DNA of 64,000 bases from Neofusicoccum parvum (Eukaryota > Ascomycota > Dothideomycetes > Botryosphaeriales > Botryosphaeriaceae). Within the stretch, counting starts at the first letter, position 1, and the number at the start of each line of letters is the position of its first letter. The translations under genes were made by a program, and so were the position numbers. A model generated the notes under the pieces. That model did not search any database, was not told where the DNA came from, and saw only the letters and a program-made list of their open reading frames with translations. Where the stretch lies: positions 1,054,001 through 1,118,000 of the forward strand of contig CP087209.1 of NCBI GenBank assembly GCA_020912385.1. Reading direction: 5' to 3'. Below, piece after piece: positions 1-10,948 of the stretch.

Positions 1-1367
1 CTCGGAGTCAATCTCTTGAAGGCAGATGATGTCAGGTTGACGGCTACGGAGTTCCTGCAAGATGAGATCCCTTCTGTGCTCCCACGATAATGCTCCAGAG
101 GGTGTGTATCCGTAGTGCGATTGCGTGGCCATCCTGTCACACAGAATGTTGTAGCTCAGAACCTGGAATTTCTCCTCTGGTGCAGCGTCCGTGTCGTCAA
201 GGACGATCCAGTCACGTTCCGTCGGAGGGTCCGGGCCTACAGATCGGTTAGGAAGAATAGTACAACCAGCAAGTCGAATTTAAACTCACCCGGCGCTTGC
301 TCGCGCAGGTACTTGACGAGTTCGGTCGTGCCATGTTCGACGATTATGTTCTTAAGCTGCTCGTCGAGGTTTGGGTTGCCCTCGATACCGAGCATGTCCA
401 ATTGATACAGGGAGCCCATCTCGTAGGGCAGGGTCTCAATGTTATTGTCGAAGAGCAAAAGCTCACGAAGATTGACTAGCATACCGATTTCAGGGGGCAG
501 CGTACGGAGCTCATTTAAGGACAGATCCAACTCCCTCAAGTTCCTGAGCCTTCCAACTGCGGGAGACAGGAAAGAAAGCTTGTTGAAGTTCAGATAAAGC
601 TTAGTAAGGAAGGTGTAGTCAAAAAGAGCCGGAGAGAGAACTTTGAGATTCTGGCCACCGAGATCCAGGGCCTTCCATATCTGAGAGTCATCCTTGTCAC
701 TGTTGTCCGAGGCTCGATGGCGCTCTTCCTTCTCTGGCTCCTTCGCCATCCCATTTGCCTGTGCAGATGTTACACCCTTGTTCGTAGAAGGGTGATTGCG
801 AGCGTGGGAGTGGGATATGGTCATGTCGCGGGCGTGCTGCGCGTACTGCAGTTGCAGCGCCCAGTGGTCGTTCGGCGCCTTTGCCAGGGCGCTGTGCACG
901 CTTCCCGGAGTACCATTCTGCAGATGGTTGGCACCGAAGTGTGGTGCCGAGTTTGCCAAAGCTCCGCTTGAGATGTTGTGCTGATGGTTGCCAAAGTTCG
1001 CCCCATGCGCGCCATGTCCACCGTGGTCTTGGTGTTGGGGGTGTTGGTGATTCTGGTGCTGATGGTTTTGATGCTGCTGGAACTTGGCCAAGTTCATCTG
1101 CATCGCATAGCGCTGGTGGGAGTTGCCGTTCAGCATGCCGTGCTGTCCTTGTTGCGCGTGCGTCTGGTTGTACATGCTGAAGGGATTGTGCGCGGGCGAC
1201 TGCGGTCCAGGCGAGCGTGACGGCGACGGCGTGTCGGGGTTGAAGCCTATTCTACCGCCACTTGTGACCGGTGATCCTGTGCGGGGGAGATTTCTAGGGA
1301 GGTGTGTTTGTTGGTTGAAGTAGAACTGCCCGGCTCCTTGCTGGAACCGGTAAGGACCATCGGCCAT
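1..1367 (-). CDS. CCR4: CCR4, catalytic subunit of the CCR4-NOT deadenylase (5' part, runs off the window)
   Basis: Shortens mRNA poly(A) tails as the exonuclease-endonuclease-phosphatase (EEP) nuclease of CCR4-NOT. The first exon is 1367-290 and starts at the ATG at 1367. Intron 289-237 (53 nt, GTGAGT...TAG) is followed by a second exon that leaves the window at position 1. Residues 1 to about 230 are low complexity, with a His/Gln-rich run around residues 95-115. Leucine-rich repeats follow (about 245-345, e.g. LRELDLSLNELRTLPPEIG), which in the yeast protein bind the NOT scaffold. After the intron come the EEP opening FQVLSYNILCDRMA and the end segment PDIICLQEIDSE, in which the Glu is the expected metal ligand. 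The remaining catalytic part lies outside the window. The LRR plus EEP order makes the identification secure; only the N-terminal start is less certain. Confidence 0.95.
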
Positions 1368-2914
1368 CTACAGTGGAGAGATGGCCTGGGGGTTGTGCCG
1401 TGTAAGCCGTATGTCGCTATGAATGTGGAAGCGGGGGCGCTGAAGGTATGCGGTGCGGGCGTTAAGTGAGTGGAAGAGGTTGGGGACGGTGGTGTCTTCT
1501 TCGCCTTAACATGAGCAACCGCGCAGCCGACACTCATCAAATGAATGCAGGGGTAAATCGGCTGCAGCGGGGTCCGCTATGGCGCGCCAACAGGCCCGGT
1601 GAGTCGTTCAGGCAAACGAACAGCGTAGCCGCGTTTGTGCAGGCGGGACCGAGGCTGGAGGTGGATGGGAGCTTGCGCGAGGCGGCGGAGAGCGCAGCGT
1701 TTCGCCAGGCGTCGAACGGTCGCGGAGGGGGAGCAGGGGAGCTGCAGCAAGACAGGCGCGTGAGCAGGAGCTTGAGCCAGAGCAGTGTTTTGGCTGGGAG
1801 GCGGGTGGTCTGGGATGACGAGACTGTTTCGCCTGACGGACCTTTGGAAGGGCAGGGCAGAGGGCTGGCCGTCGGTGCTGTCAGCGCGGGTGCCGGGCGG
1901 CCGGGCTCGAATCAATGGCGGCAGGACGCGGGCGCAAAGAATGGCGTGGGCAGGCGAGGGCGAGCGGTGGTGTTGGATGGCGGCGGCGGCTTGGTGGTTC
2001 TCCAGCTCACAGAGGGCACGGCCGCGGCACGTGACCTCACGCTCGCCGGGTGCATCACCGCGCTGAGCAGCGTCGCGCGCCGCGGCGGCGGCCCACCTGC
2101 TGGGCAGGCTCAAAGCGGCGCTGCGTTTCGCGCGCCATGCCTGCAGTCACCTGTTTGCGCGGCTGAGCTTGCGTGATGCTGCTGGGTCCCCTATGGGCGA
2201 TGCCGGCCGGCCCAGCTGTCGCGCCCCTCGGTCGCGGGTCCTTGGGCAGAAACACGCACACAAGCTCTGGCGCCACTGCGGGCCTCTCGTGGCAGCACCA
2301 CCCAAGTTGCTGAGCTTGCGCTGGCTGATTGGAGCGCGCCCACCTCGGCTTCGCGCCCGAGGGGACTAGCTGAGCCTCAAGCCGCCATAAAGATGGAGGG
2401 GCTGCCAATATGAAGCTTGAACAGTCTCACCTGAGGCTGAAGCTCGCCGCGATTCATAGCTGCGCGCCCTGGCCTGGCTTTTCCTGCTCCACGCCTGCCG
2501 CCTCTCACACTCCCCACAGCTGCCCTGCTGTCCATGCCTCAGGCGGTGCTCTCCAGGCAGCTCTCGCATTCCGCCGCGCCGCGGCCAGCGGGCCACTCTC
2601 CGACGCTCGAGCGCCGTCTTAATAAGTCCGATACAGTGGGGAAGGCCGATAAACTGGGATACGGGCCACGGGCCGACGACTTAGGATGGAATGGTACATG
2701 GTAAAGAATCACCCTTTGGACGCATTAGGGGGCTGTTTCCACTGCGCGGATCATGGCTTAATGCTAAGGCCGAAACTAGTACCGCTACCAAAATGTGCCC
2801 TCCTCCCAGCTTCAGCGACCTACGAGTAGGACCGCTGCCGCAGACGACCTGGAGGGGCTCCTGAGTCGAAATTCCATCGTCGCATCAAACAACGTCAGCG
2901 CGTCACTGGCCGCC
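1368..2914. other. Intergenic region between CCR4 and the methyltransferase gene
   Basis: This divergent stretch should hold the CCR4 promoter and the promoter of the methyltransferase. Several open frames cross it, but they are compositionally biased, overlap each other on both strands and resemble no family. Nothing else specific is seen. Confidence 0.6.
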
Positions 2915-4081
2915 ATGGAAGTCGCGCGCGGCTCCACCTCCAGCTCCCAGTCCACCCACAGCAGCGGCGACAGCCACCAGCCGTTGCTGTCCCCCTTTGC
3001 CATCCGCCATGGCCGCCGCTACCTCAAGGACCTGCACTACCCGCTCCCCTGCGACCTCCCTGAGCTGCAGCGCCAGAACCTATCCACTCTGCTCGCCGTC
3101 ACCGCCCTCGGCAAGCCACTGTGCTCGACACGCGTCAAGGACATAGCCCCGAAGAAGGTGCTGGAGATCGCATGCGGCAGCGCATACTGGTCCTCGTTGG
3201 CTCACGAGTATCTCTCCAGTCTCGGCTTCACCGATGTCGAGTTCACGGGCATCGACATCGTCCCCATGGCTGCCGACCTGAACAAGCAGGGGGTCAAGTG
3301 GCGCTTCGTCCAGCACGACCTGCGCCGCTTCCCGCTGCCGTTTGACGACAATGAGTTTGATATTGTGGTGTGCAAGGATCTCGGGCTTGTGATTCCCACC
3401 GGTGTTCCGTCACAAAAGGCGCTGGAGGAGTTTATTCGCGTCTGCAAGAAGGGCGGCGACTTGGAGTGCTGGGATGTGGACTCTGTTATTCGCTCTCTGT
3501 TGCCACACCCCCCGCCGCCGCCTCGCCTTGGCCAAGGCGACGAAGACCAGTGCGCGAAAACCGCAACTTATTTGATCTCGCCGTCGACGCCTTTCGCCAG
3601 TTGTCAAAACAAGTACCTACAGGATGCAAGCGACTGGGTCCAAGACGCTGTTGAGAAGCGGGGGCTGTACACGATGCCATGTTCGCGTATACTGCAGTTG
3701 CTTTTGCAGGAGACCGATACCTTGAAGGATGTTGATTATCGCAGGGTGGCCATCCCGCTGGGAGAGATGCGCTGGGAAAGGGAGATGGGCAGCGGCGAGA
3801 AAAAGCCGCTGAAGCGCAGAGATAGCGAGCTGGGCGGCAGACTCAGAACTGGAGAAGAGTCCATCTTGACCGAAGAGCAAGCGGCTTTGAGGCACACGGC
3901 GCTCACCGTTGTCATTCAGCTGATTGAAAGCTTGGAACCACTGCTCAAGGAAGTCAGTGGGAAAAACCAAGAAGAGTGGCAGCGATGGTGGGGGTGGATG
4001 ATGGATGATCTGCTACAGCAGAAGGGCGCCTCCAGTGGAGAGTGCCTGGAACTGGGCGCGTGGTGGGCGGAGAAGATCTGA
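2915..4081 (+). CDS. Class I SAM-dependent methyltransferase, substrate unknown
   Basis: A soluble Rossmann-type methyltransferase of about 388 aa. Motif I is VLEIACGSAYWSSLA (residues about 82-96), followed by the acidic ribose-binding strand FTGIDIVP, then the DLRRFPLPFDDNEFDIVVCKD region that matches motifs II/III. The C-terminal half (from about residue 190) is a long charged extension with no recognised domain. The frame is open back to 2795, but the first ATG in it is at 2915 (MEVARGST). The nearer upstream ATGs run straight into stops, so either 2915 is the start or a small upstream exon was missed. The product may belong to a fungal-only group of methyltransferase-domain proteins. The substrate cannot be read from the sequence. 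Confidence 0.8.
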   Translation: MEVARGSTSSSQSTHSSGDSHQPLLSPFAIRHGRRYLKDLHYPLPCDLPELQRQNLSTLLAVTALGKPLCSTRVKDIAPKKVLEIACGSAYWSSLAHEYLSSLGFTDVEFTGIDIVPMAADLNKQGVKWRFVQHDLRRFPLPFDDNEFDIVVCKDLGLVIPTGVPSQKALEEFIRVCKKGGDLECWDVDSVIRSLLPHPPPPPRLGQGDEDQCAKTATYLISPSTPFASCQNKYLQDASDWVQDAVEKRGLYTMPCSRILQLLLQETDTLKDVDYRRVAIPLGEMRWEREMGSGEKKPLKRRDSELGGRLRTGEESILTEEQAALRHTALTVVIQLIESLEPLLKEVSGKNQEEWQRWWGWMMDDLLQQKGASSGECLELGAWWAEKI

Positions 4082-4317
4082 GCAGTTTTATACCCATTCT
4101 ACCTTTTCTTATTGTTTTGCTTGTTTCTCATATCCCTGGCCGCTTTGAGACAACGAGCATCTCCTACGTTTTGCCATATCGCTGGCGAAGCGCGCGGTAT
4201 CTCTTCAAATAGTACCTGCACGTTGGTCAGCATTGTAGACATATTGGAAAGATGCATGTATGGCGTGGTAGCGGTCCAATATAAACATACAAGGTCTCAA
4301 TTTCTGTGAAACGGTAG

Positions 4318-4609
4318 TCAGCTGACGATGTAAGGTTGGAGCTGCCAGATGTAGCTCGTACCTTTCTTCACAAACTGGGCCCGTTCTATGCCCCGCTTGA
4401 TCTTCTCGTCGTCCCTTAACCCGGCTTGGCTTGCGAAGGCATTGTGAAGGCGAGTTCTGTAGTAGTCGTAGCCCAGCGGGTACTCCCTGCCGAGGTACAG
4501 CAACTCTATCTCAGATCAGCGCTGGCTCGTTCGGCGTGCAGGCGCAGCTCACTCTACCTTTGTAGATCCGGATGACTTGATGGCGCAACTCCGGGTTGAT
4601 CGGGGCCAT
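4318..4609 (-). CDS. LYR-motif protein resembling ETFRF1/LYRM5 (79 aa)
   Basis: A small two-exon gene. Exon 1 is 4609-4558, intron 4557-4506 (52 nt, GTAGAG...TAG) and exon 2 is 4505-4318. The spliced product reads [15 protein letters not shown] near the N terminus, the form the LYR motif takes in LYRM5/ETFRF1. It continues with the conserved [10 protein letters not shown] and [16 protein letters not shown] segments. Family members are about 80-90 aa, matching the length here. In animals ETFRF1 binds electron-transfer flavoprotein in mitochondria and displaces FAD; a mitochondrial role is likely here by homology, and the fungal function is inferred. The identification rests on both exons together, since either alone is too short to recognise. 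Confidence 0.85.
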
Positions 4610-4956
4610 GATGGGCCGGCTGCAGACCCGAGTGTGTGAAATAAAGGGTGACAGCGTGACGGGGCACGGGGAGAGGACGCGGGGATGCAGGAGTTTCTCA
4701 CGGATGCGTTGCTTTTTCGGAAGAGGGCTGACGTCGTGGATGCAGCGGGGCCGAGAAAGCGTGGCTGGCGGGTCCCTTCGAGTGCTTGATCCTCGGGTCC
4801 CTTGCGCCTCTCGCGCGACTCCCCCGCGCATCAATCGACAACTTTGTCTGAACCACCGCGCAGCCGCCCCTGGTGTCACTGCTGCATGCTGGCTGTCGCT
4901 GTCCTAATCCGTGTCGCCTGATTCCCGTCCCTGGTCATTGGCGCTTCCCCGGCACG
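4610..4956. other. Bidirectional promoter region, LYR protein / thioesterase
   Basis: These 347 bp separate two divergent ATGs, both for predicted mitochondrial proteins. No TATA box or clear repeated motif was recognised. Confidence 0.5.
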
Positions 4957-6108
4957 ATGAGGCACTCCGCCGCCCGCCCGCTGCTCGCGCATATCGCGTC
5001 ACCTCTTCCGGCATACCGACGGCTTCCCTGCGCGTACTATTCCTCCACATCTGGCGACGCGTCTGCCCCGGCTGCCACGGCTCTTAGTCCGCGGTGGCTG
5101 TCGGACGTCAAGTCCCGCATCGGAAAATGCATCACGTTCGGTCTGACGCCTGAACAGACCCGTACTGCCGGGAATGTAGCGGAAGAAGTGGCTCGTGATT
5201 GGAGGGAGCTTGTGGCAGGGAGTGAGGGTTTTTTGACTGACAAGAGCCATAGAGGCTTGTATCGGCATGAGGTCGTGTGGGGAGAGATGGTACGATCTCA
5301 GCGTTCGGCGAAGAAGATTCAGGATACAAGGCTAACGCGATTCTTTTGGACGGTGTGCAGGACAGCATGGTGAGTTATGACCTCCTGAGCCCCAATGGCA
5401 GCCAATTCTTAGAGAGACATCACGACTAAGATTTCAAAAGGGTATGCGCTAGCACAAATCTTCCGCCGCGGCTTCTGCAGGACCTGTTAACAAGCTGTAG
5501 GCCATGTAAACAACGTCGTTTACAACCGTTACGCGGAGTCCGCTCGCGTCAATTGGACGCTAAACTTTGCAAACATCCACGATCCGGCACACAAAGACGA
5601 ATGGGCCACGATTATGACTCCAAGGGGCGACGGCCTCATTCTCCGGAGCATTCGAACGGACTACAAGTTTGTGAGTGCTCCTGTCTCGGCCGCGCGTTTG
5701 CACGCTGTTCCACTTGTCGGCCGATCGGCGTCTGCATGCTGACTGCACTCTACCTTTCAGCCGATGACCTGGCCAGACCGCGTAACCGTGTTGCACAAGC
5801 TGCGGTCTGAGCCGTCGAATGAGACAGATTCGTTCATTTTGGATGTTATCATCCTATCAGAGAGGCACCGCAGACCAGCCGCGCGCTGTGTGGAGGATAT
5901 AGTCGTATATGACTACAAGCAGGGCAAGAAGGCGCCTTTGCCGTCCTTTATGTTGGAGCAGTTCCGGGAGACATTCGCACTACAGGAAGCTGCGAAGAAG
6001 AAGTACAGCGAGAGGGTGATTCACTTGTCGAAGCAGGTCAGAGAGCTCGAGACGGCCAGCTGGGACCGGCCGGACGCGAAAGAGGACTTTGGCAGCGCCA
6101 GTCCTTAA
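4957..6108 (+). CDS. Hot-dog fold thioesterase-like protein, probably mitochondrial
   Basis: Proposed exons are 4957-5289, 5361-5369, a single nucleotide at 5441, 5501-5670 and 5761-6108. The N terminus is Arg/Ser/Tyr-rich with few acids, like a mitochondrial presequence. The 4HBT/acyl-ACP-thioesterase-like core reads DSM(G)HVNNVVYNRYAESARVNW, with HVNN and the Asp just before it as the family signature. A second conserved block is DYKFPMTWPDRVTV. The expected reaction is hydrolysis of an acyl thioester; the acyl carrier is unknown. To join the DSM and HVNN segments in frame, one extra G is needed between introns 5370-5440 and 5442-5500. The G at 5441 is flanked by an acceptor (AAAAG) and a donor (GTATGC), so a one-nucleotide exon is the simplest canonical model. 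The family call is firm; that junction is inferred. Confidence 0.8.
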
Positions 6109-7326
6109 ACAGCATAGAAGCCTTATCAAGCAGGACGGAGCTGATAGAGTCATCGGGGCGAGCATTTACGTGTGCTACGCGGTCGCACAGCGCATATGCA
6201 TAGCGATTGGAGCAGAGGCGTAGACAGCTACATCGGGCATAGACTATGAGACTTGTGCGTGGATGACGGCTCTTCCAACGGCTCGCGTGCGCTGGCATCG
6301 AAGCAACAGGCTGCCACGGCAGGGTGGGACCAGGCTGCGGCTGATGTGACGATGCGGAGAAAACGCGGAGGGCCCAAGACTGCGCTGCAGGGCAGAAGCT
6401 CTGTAGCGCGTGATCAAGAAGTCTTGTCCTGCGAGCATTAGCACGACCCACAGCGGACTGGGCAGAGGTGGAGAGGCAGAGGCAGGCCGTCCAGATGTGA
6501 ATTTTCGCGAAGATCCTTACCCAAGAGCTTGTTTAAGCATCCAGGATCAAGGGGCAGCAGGCCCAGCAGCTAGTCCCGTTCGGCAGCAGGCGGCGTCCTG
6601 GCAAAACGGCGCTTGGCTCCTATTCGACGGGCAATCTCACGATAGACGGCAGCTCCAGCATGCTCAGTCTGAGGCGGGGCACGCAACTGCGCAGCGGCCG
6701 GGGCGAATCAGCATCCGGACAAGGTCGGCCAGGACGGTCACGATCGCCTGATGATGGAAGCCGGGCGCTGGAGGTGATCCGCCTTGGTCGGGCGCGTGTA
6801 AGGCCTTGCTAGGCCGCATCCGTCCGCAAGCCTTCCGCGATCGACGCTGCGTCGGCGACTCGTTAGGCGTCATGTGCAGCCGAGCGGCGGGCGGGAGGTT
6901 CTGCTTGGGCGGGCTGCGACGCGCGCTGGCTCGCCGGCAGCCCACGCCTGGGCTGCGAGGGGCCGCGGAGCAGCGTGGTGGGCGCTGCAGGCGTGGGCCG
7001 GCGGGTGCGGGCGGCGAGCTTGTTTCGCGGTGGTGCAAACCTAGTATTTTGGGGGCGCTAGGCCGTGGATGCGCTTGTATGCAAATCGCCCGGCAGCCTG
7101 TAGCGTGGGCTAGCGCAGTCTGTCATGGCCCTCTGCTGTCTCGTTTCAAAAACCTTCCACCAGCACTCCCACGGCACGCTCTCCGCCAGCGCACCCTCGC
7201 CCCGCCCGCCCACCTGCCTCCCCACTGGACCCCGTCCCCTCCTCAAGCGGTTCTGTTCCTGCGCTGGGCTCAGAGGGCACCTCGTCGAGCCGGCCCTGGG
7301 ACTGACGCCGTCACCGCGGCCCGCTG
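6109..7326. other. Intergenic region upstream of acrB
   Basis: About 1.2 kb with only overlapping short open frames of biased composition. The last 200 bp before the acrB ATG are C/T-rich, as is common in fungal promoters. No gene is seen. Confidence 0.6.
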
Positions 7327-10300
7327 ATGCCACCGAAGGGCAAGAGGAACGCGGCGAACACACACGACAAGCGGCATGAGAACGGCCTCGCGGCGCCCGG
7401 AAAGCGCATCCCCAAGCAACGCTCCAACCCCGCCCTCAACGGCCACGCAAATGGAAAGCCCCCGTCGTGCGCTCCGCCGCTGCCGCCGCCAGACCTAAGC
7501 CCGCCCGCGACGAGCCCGGCTCCTGGCAATGCTCTCGTGCACGCCCAACTGCCGGACACCGCCATGCCAGAGGACCGGCGCTCGCCCGCCGCGAGGGGCC
7601 GCACCGCCTCTGAGGCCTCCCACGACGCCTCGGACGCAGGCTCCGTCGAGCACGCGAACGGCGGACCTGACGCGCCCTCGCGCCTGTCGCTGCACCGCGC
7701 CGCCGTCCACCAACACCGGAGCCAGATGGGCCACAAGGGCCACAAGGGCAGCTCTGCCTCGACCGCCATGACCATCATCTCTTCGTGCCCCGTCTGGGAC
7801 GTCGTTGCCATTCTCATCATCCTGCTGCAGCTGCCGTCGACCGTTCTCACCGTCATTCATTTGCTTTTCGCTACCCTCACCTTCGTGCCCCCGAGCAGCA
7901 CCGCTTCGCTGTCCAGTCTCCCGAGCTTCAGCGAGGTCTTCAAGGGATCGCAGGGCATGCCCTCCCTGGGCACAATCGTCCTGTGTGATCTGTTTGCCCT
8001 GATCATCTGGGGTTTCCTTCCCATGTTTGCTCAGGGCGTCGCCTTCGACCTCGCCCAGGCCGTCATCGCAATCTCGCTGGGAGGCGCCGCTGCTGGAAAA
8101 GGCGGCGTTTCACACAGCGTGCTGGTCTGCGGGGGCATCATCTTCTTTTCTCACGCATACCGTTACCGTTCAATCCGCCACTATGTTCTCCGCTACCTCC
8201 ACTTCGTGCTCTCCAGGGGCGGATTCGACATCTTCACCCCTCCACCCTCCGATTCGATCTACCCCGAATCCACACACGTCTCCCACGGCTGGCCCCGCTC
8301 CGTGCTGGGGTTACACATATTGTCACAGGGAATACTTCGGCTTGGCCGGCGTTGGTTTATAGCCAAGCAAGATCGACTGCCAACCGCAACATCGAGCAGG
8401 AGGACGGATGCCGACACAGCGACAGCTCCCCAGCTTCCGCGCTCTATCCCGGACTCGGGAATAGATAGCAGTACAGGGGCGGCAGCCGACGGCCGGCATC
8501 CCGGGCCTTCCCCTGCAGGCGTTGATGGTCGGGAGAGATCTTTCAGTTCTGTTTCTAAGAAAAAGAAAAGGCAGGCGACTCAGGTTCGGAGTCAGCAGCC
8601 TTTTTGGGCCGCTATTGCGAGCACAAAAGTTACTTTTTGGAAGGAGGTTCAGCAGAGCAGCGAGTCTGCTGACAGCCACGAGGCGAATTCAACGGATGTT
8701 AATCACATTGGTAACGCTCATTTCAAATCAGGCGAGGACAGGGTATGGATTTTGGATGTGGGCGCGACGGAGATCACGTTTGGCGCCAATGTGGTGGAAA
8801 AGAGCGCAGTCAAGGAAAGCGGAGGAGAAGAGCAGGAATCGAGCCTTGGAGCAGGCATTGACAAGTCGAAGCCGTTCTACGTGCGTCTCAATGGTACCAA
8901 TTGGGCGTCTACGTACATAGCGTCGGCTTGTCAAGATCAAAAGTCGGGTGATGGGGCAGTGACCAAGTGGTCTGGGAAGATTTTCGGTCTTACGTCTCAG
9001 CAAAACTACAAATGTGAGTTTGTTCGGACAGACGACCGGATCACCATCCACTCAACCAGTCTCATCACCCAGGCTGCTCCAAGCGCTGAGCAAGGTATGT
9101 CCTTCTTGCACTGTTTACACTTGGTCCTTCTGATCCCTTTTGGATAGCTTCGGCCGTTTCCCCTCCAGCCCATCAAACCTTGCGACCGCAGTCCCCTCGC
9201 ACCCTACTCCGGAATAATGTCACCAACCTCGAACACGAGCTCCAGGAGTTGAAGATGCAGCAGAAGCGTAACCAGAGATCCCACGGCAAGGCTCTCGCCG
9301 CTGCGAAGAAGGAAGTTGATGCAGTGGAGGGCAAGATCCAGACGTCGGGTGGCAACGATGACCGGCTGAAACAGAAGAAGAGGCAGCTATCGGAGGCAAT
9401 TCGTCAAGCGGAAGAAGCAGCTTCGGACATGTCTTCTCAGAATTCAAGCCTGGCAAACATCCCGGAGGAGGATCTGACCGAGTTCAAGGCCGAGGAACAG
9501 AAATGGCGTAGAGAGAAGGGCCGTCTGGCTCTTGCCACCGAGGAACTCGAGCGCTGCAAGGCTGAGGCTGACAAGGAGGTTTCCAATGCTGAGTCCGAGT
9601 ACGCATCGATCGTCAAGAAACGCGAACGTCTTCAGGCACGTCAAGCGAAGCTGAATGAGCAACACGAGCGCCTCAGTACGCTCAACGCTCAGGACCAGGA
9701 CGCACAGGCTCGGAAGCTAAACGAACGCGCGGCTTTAATGGCCACACGGGCTCAGCACGAGTCGCAGTACCTTGGCCAGATCATCAACAACGAGCACACC
9801 GCCATGGAGCTTCAGAGCAAGATCATGTACATCAACCAGCAGGTCCAGCATCTGCAGGCGATGTTACACCAGCCGCAGAACCCCAGCCCGCCGTCCGTCC
9901 CGACCACTCCCGAAGGCCCTCTGCCTGGAACTACCGCCAACGCCTCGCACAAATTCACGCCGGTATTCCAGTTCCCGCCGCTTGCCGGCCAGATCAATGG
10001 TACGCCTGGCTCTGCGCCCCGCGAAGGTCGCGGTCGGTCCAGTTCGATGCTCTCTGACATGTCTGGCTTCACTGACCACAACGTCGATCCGCCTCCCGCA
10101 TACGCGCCCATCGCTGCTCCCAACTTCTCGTTCGCCCCCGGCTCCTTCGGTAACGGTCAATTCGGCGCATTCAACGCGCCGATGATGAACGGCACCAAGG
10201 CGCGCAAGGGCAGCAGTGGCAGCAGCGGCGGAAGCGGCACCGGCTCAGGCAGTGGCAGTGCCCCAGGAAGCCAGAGAGATCCGACCAGCCCGGTCAATAA

Positions 10301-10364
10301 GACGTCCAGTCCGGTTGGTTCCGCGACCATGCCTATAGATCCTGGTGTCGTTGGTGGTCCGTAA
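7327..10364 (+). CDS. acrB: AcrB-like ubiquitination-network signalling protein
   Basis: Two exons, 7327-9094 and 9148-10364, with a 53-nt intron (GTATGT...TAG), give 994 aa. The opening MPPKGKRNAANTHDKRHENG and the overall architecture match AcrB of Aspergillus nidulans, which is linked genetically to acriflavine resistance and the CreB-CreC deubiquitination network. Three hydrophobic segments lie at about residues 150-175 (VWDVVAILIILLQLPSTVL), 216-236 (TIVLCDLFALIIWGFLPMF) and 260-285. A long coiled coil covers about residues 600-830, rich in Glu/Lys/Gln heptads, and ends in a Pro/Gly/Ser-rich tail with a GSSGSSGGSGTGSGSGS run. It is probably a membrane protein with a large cytosolic coiled coil. 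The molecular activity is not known. Confidence 0.88.
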
Positions 10365-10948
10365 GGACGGGTTTTTGGTTTAGCATGCTCTTTTTCTCCT
10401 CCACGCGCGCTCGGATAGCTTGACTTGAGTAGATAGCCTCTGTGGGAATTACATCCGTTGATTTCTTTCTTCTACATCGTTTGTAACGCTTGATCAATGT
10501 GCTGTGCATGTGGCTGTGGCTGTGCGGGAAGGCATGAAGGCACACGTCATCTTCCCGGCTGTTCCGACGCAGTTGAAACGTCGGACCCCGGAGGTTTCAT
10601 GCTCGAAGGTATCACGCAATTTGCGTTCTAGAAGTATTCCGCTCTCAGCATGTGACAAGAGCCACAGTAACTCTCACGATTGTCATTCATCTTGGATCCT
10701 TCGTGAGTTGTACAATGCACGGAACCCGAACTCGCCACGCTCCATATCCCTCACCCGCGGCTCTCACCCTCTCCTGTTTTTTGGTTGCAATTTGTTCGCC
10801 GATTTGTTGGAATTTAACGATGGTAGAGTAAAACAGCGAGTCCAAACCCAGAACTCAGTCAGTTAGTGGGACAATTTTCTAAGTGTCTCCAAGAAACGAC
10901 ATATTCATTTACGGCCAGGATCATCGGGGTTGTATAGCGGTCAACGTC
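10365..10948. other. 3' flank of acrB, convergent with the next gene
   Basis: AT-richer sequence than the genes to the left, with no coding signal. Both neighbouring genes end here. Confidence 0.5.

Noticed and set aside
1466..2176. Open frame of 236 codons between CCR4 and the methyltransferase
   Set aside because: Gly/Arg/Ala-biased, overlapped by equally long frames on the other strand, no known domain, and located where the CCR4 promoter should be.
2795..2914. N-terminal extension of the methyltransferase
   Set aside because: The frame is open but starts with GTG and has no ATG before 2915. A hidden upstream exon remains possible but is not supported.
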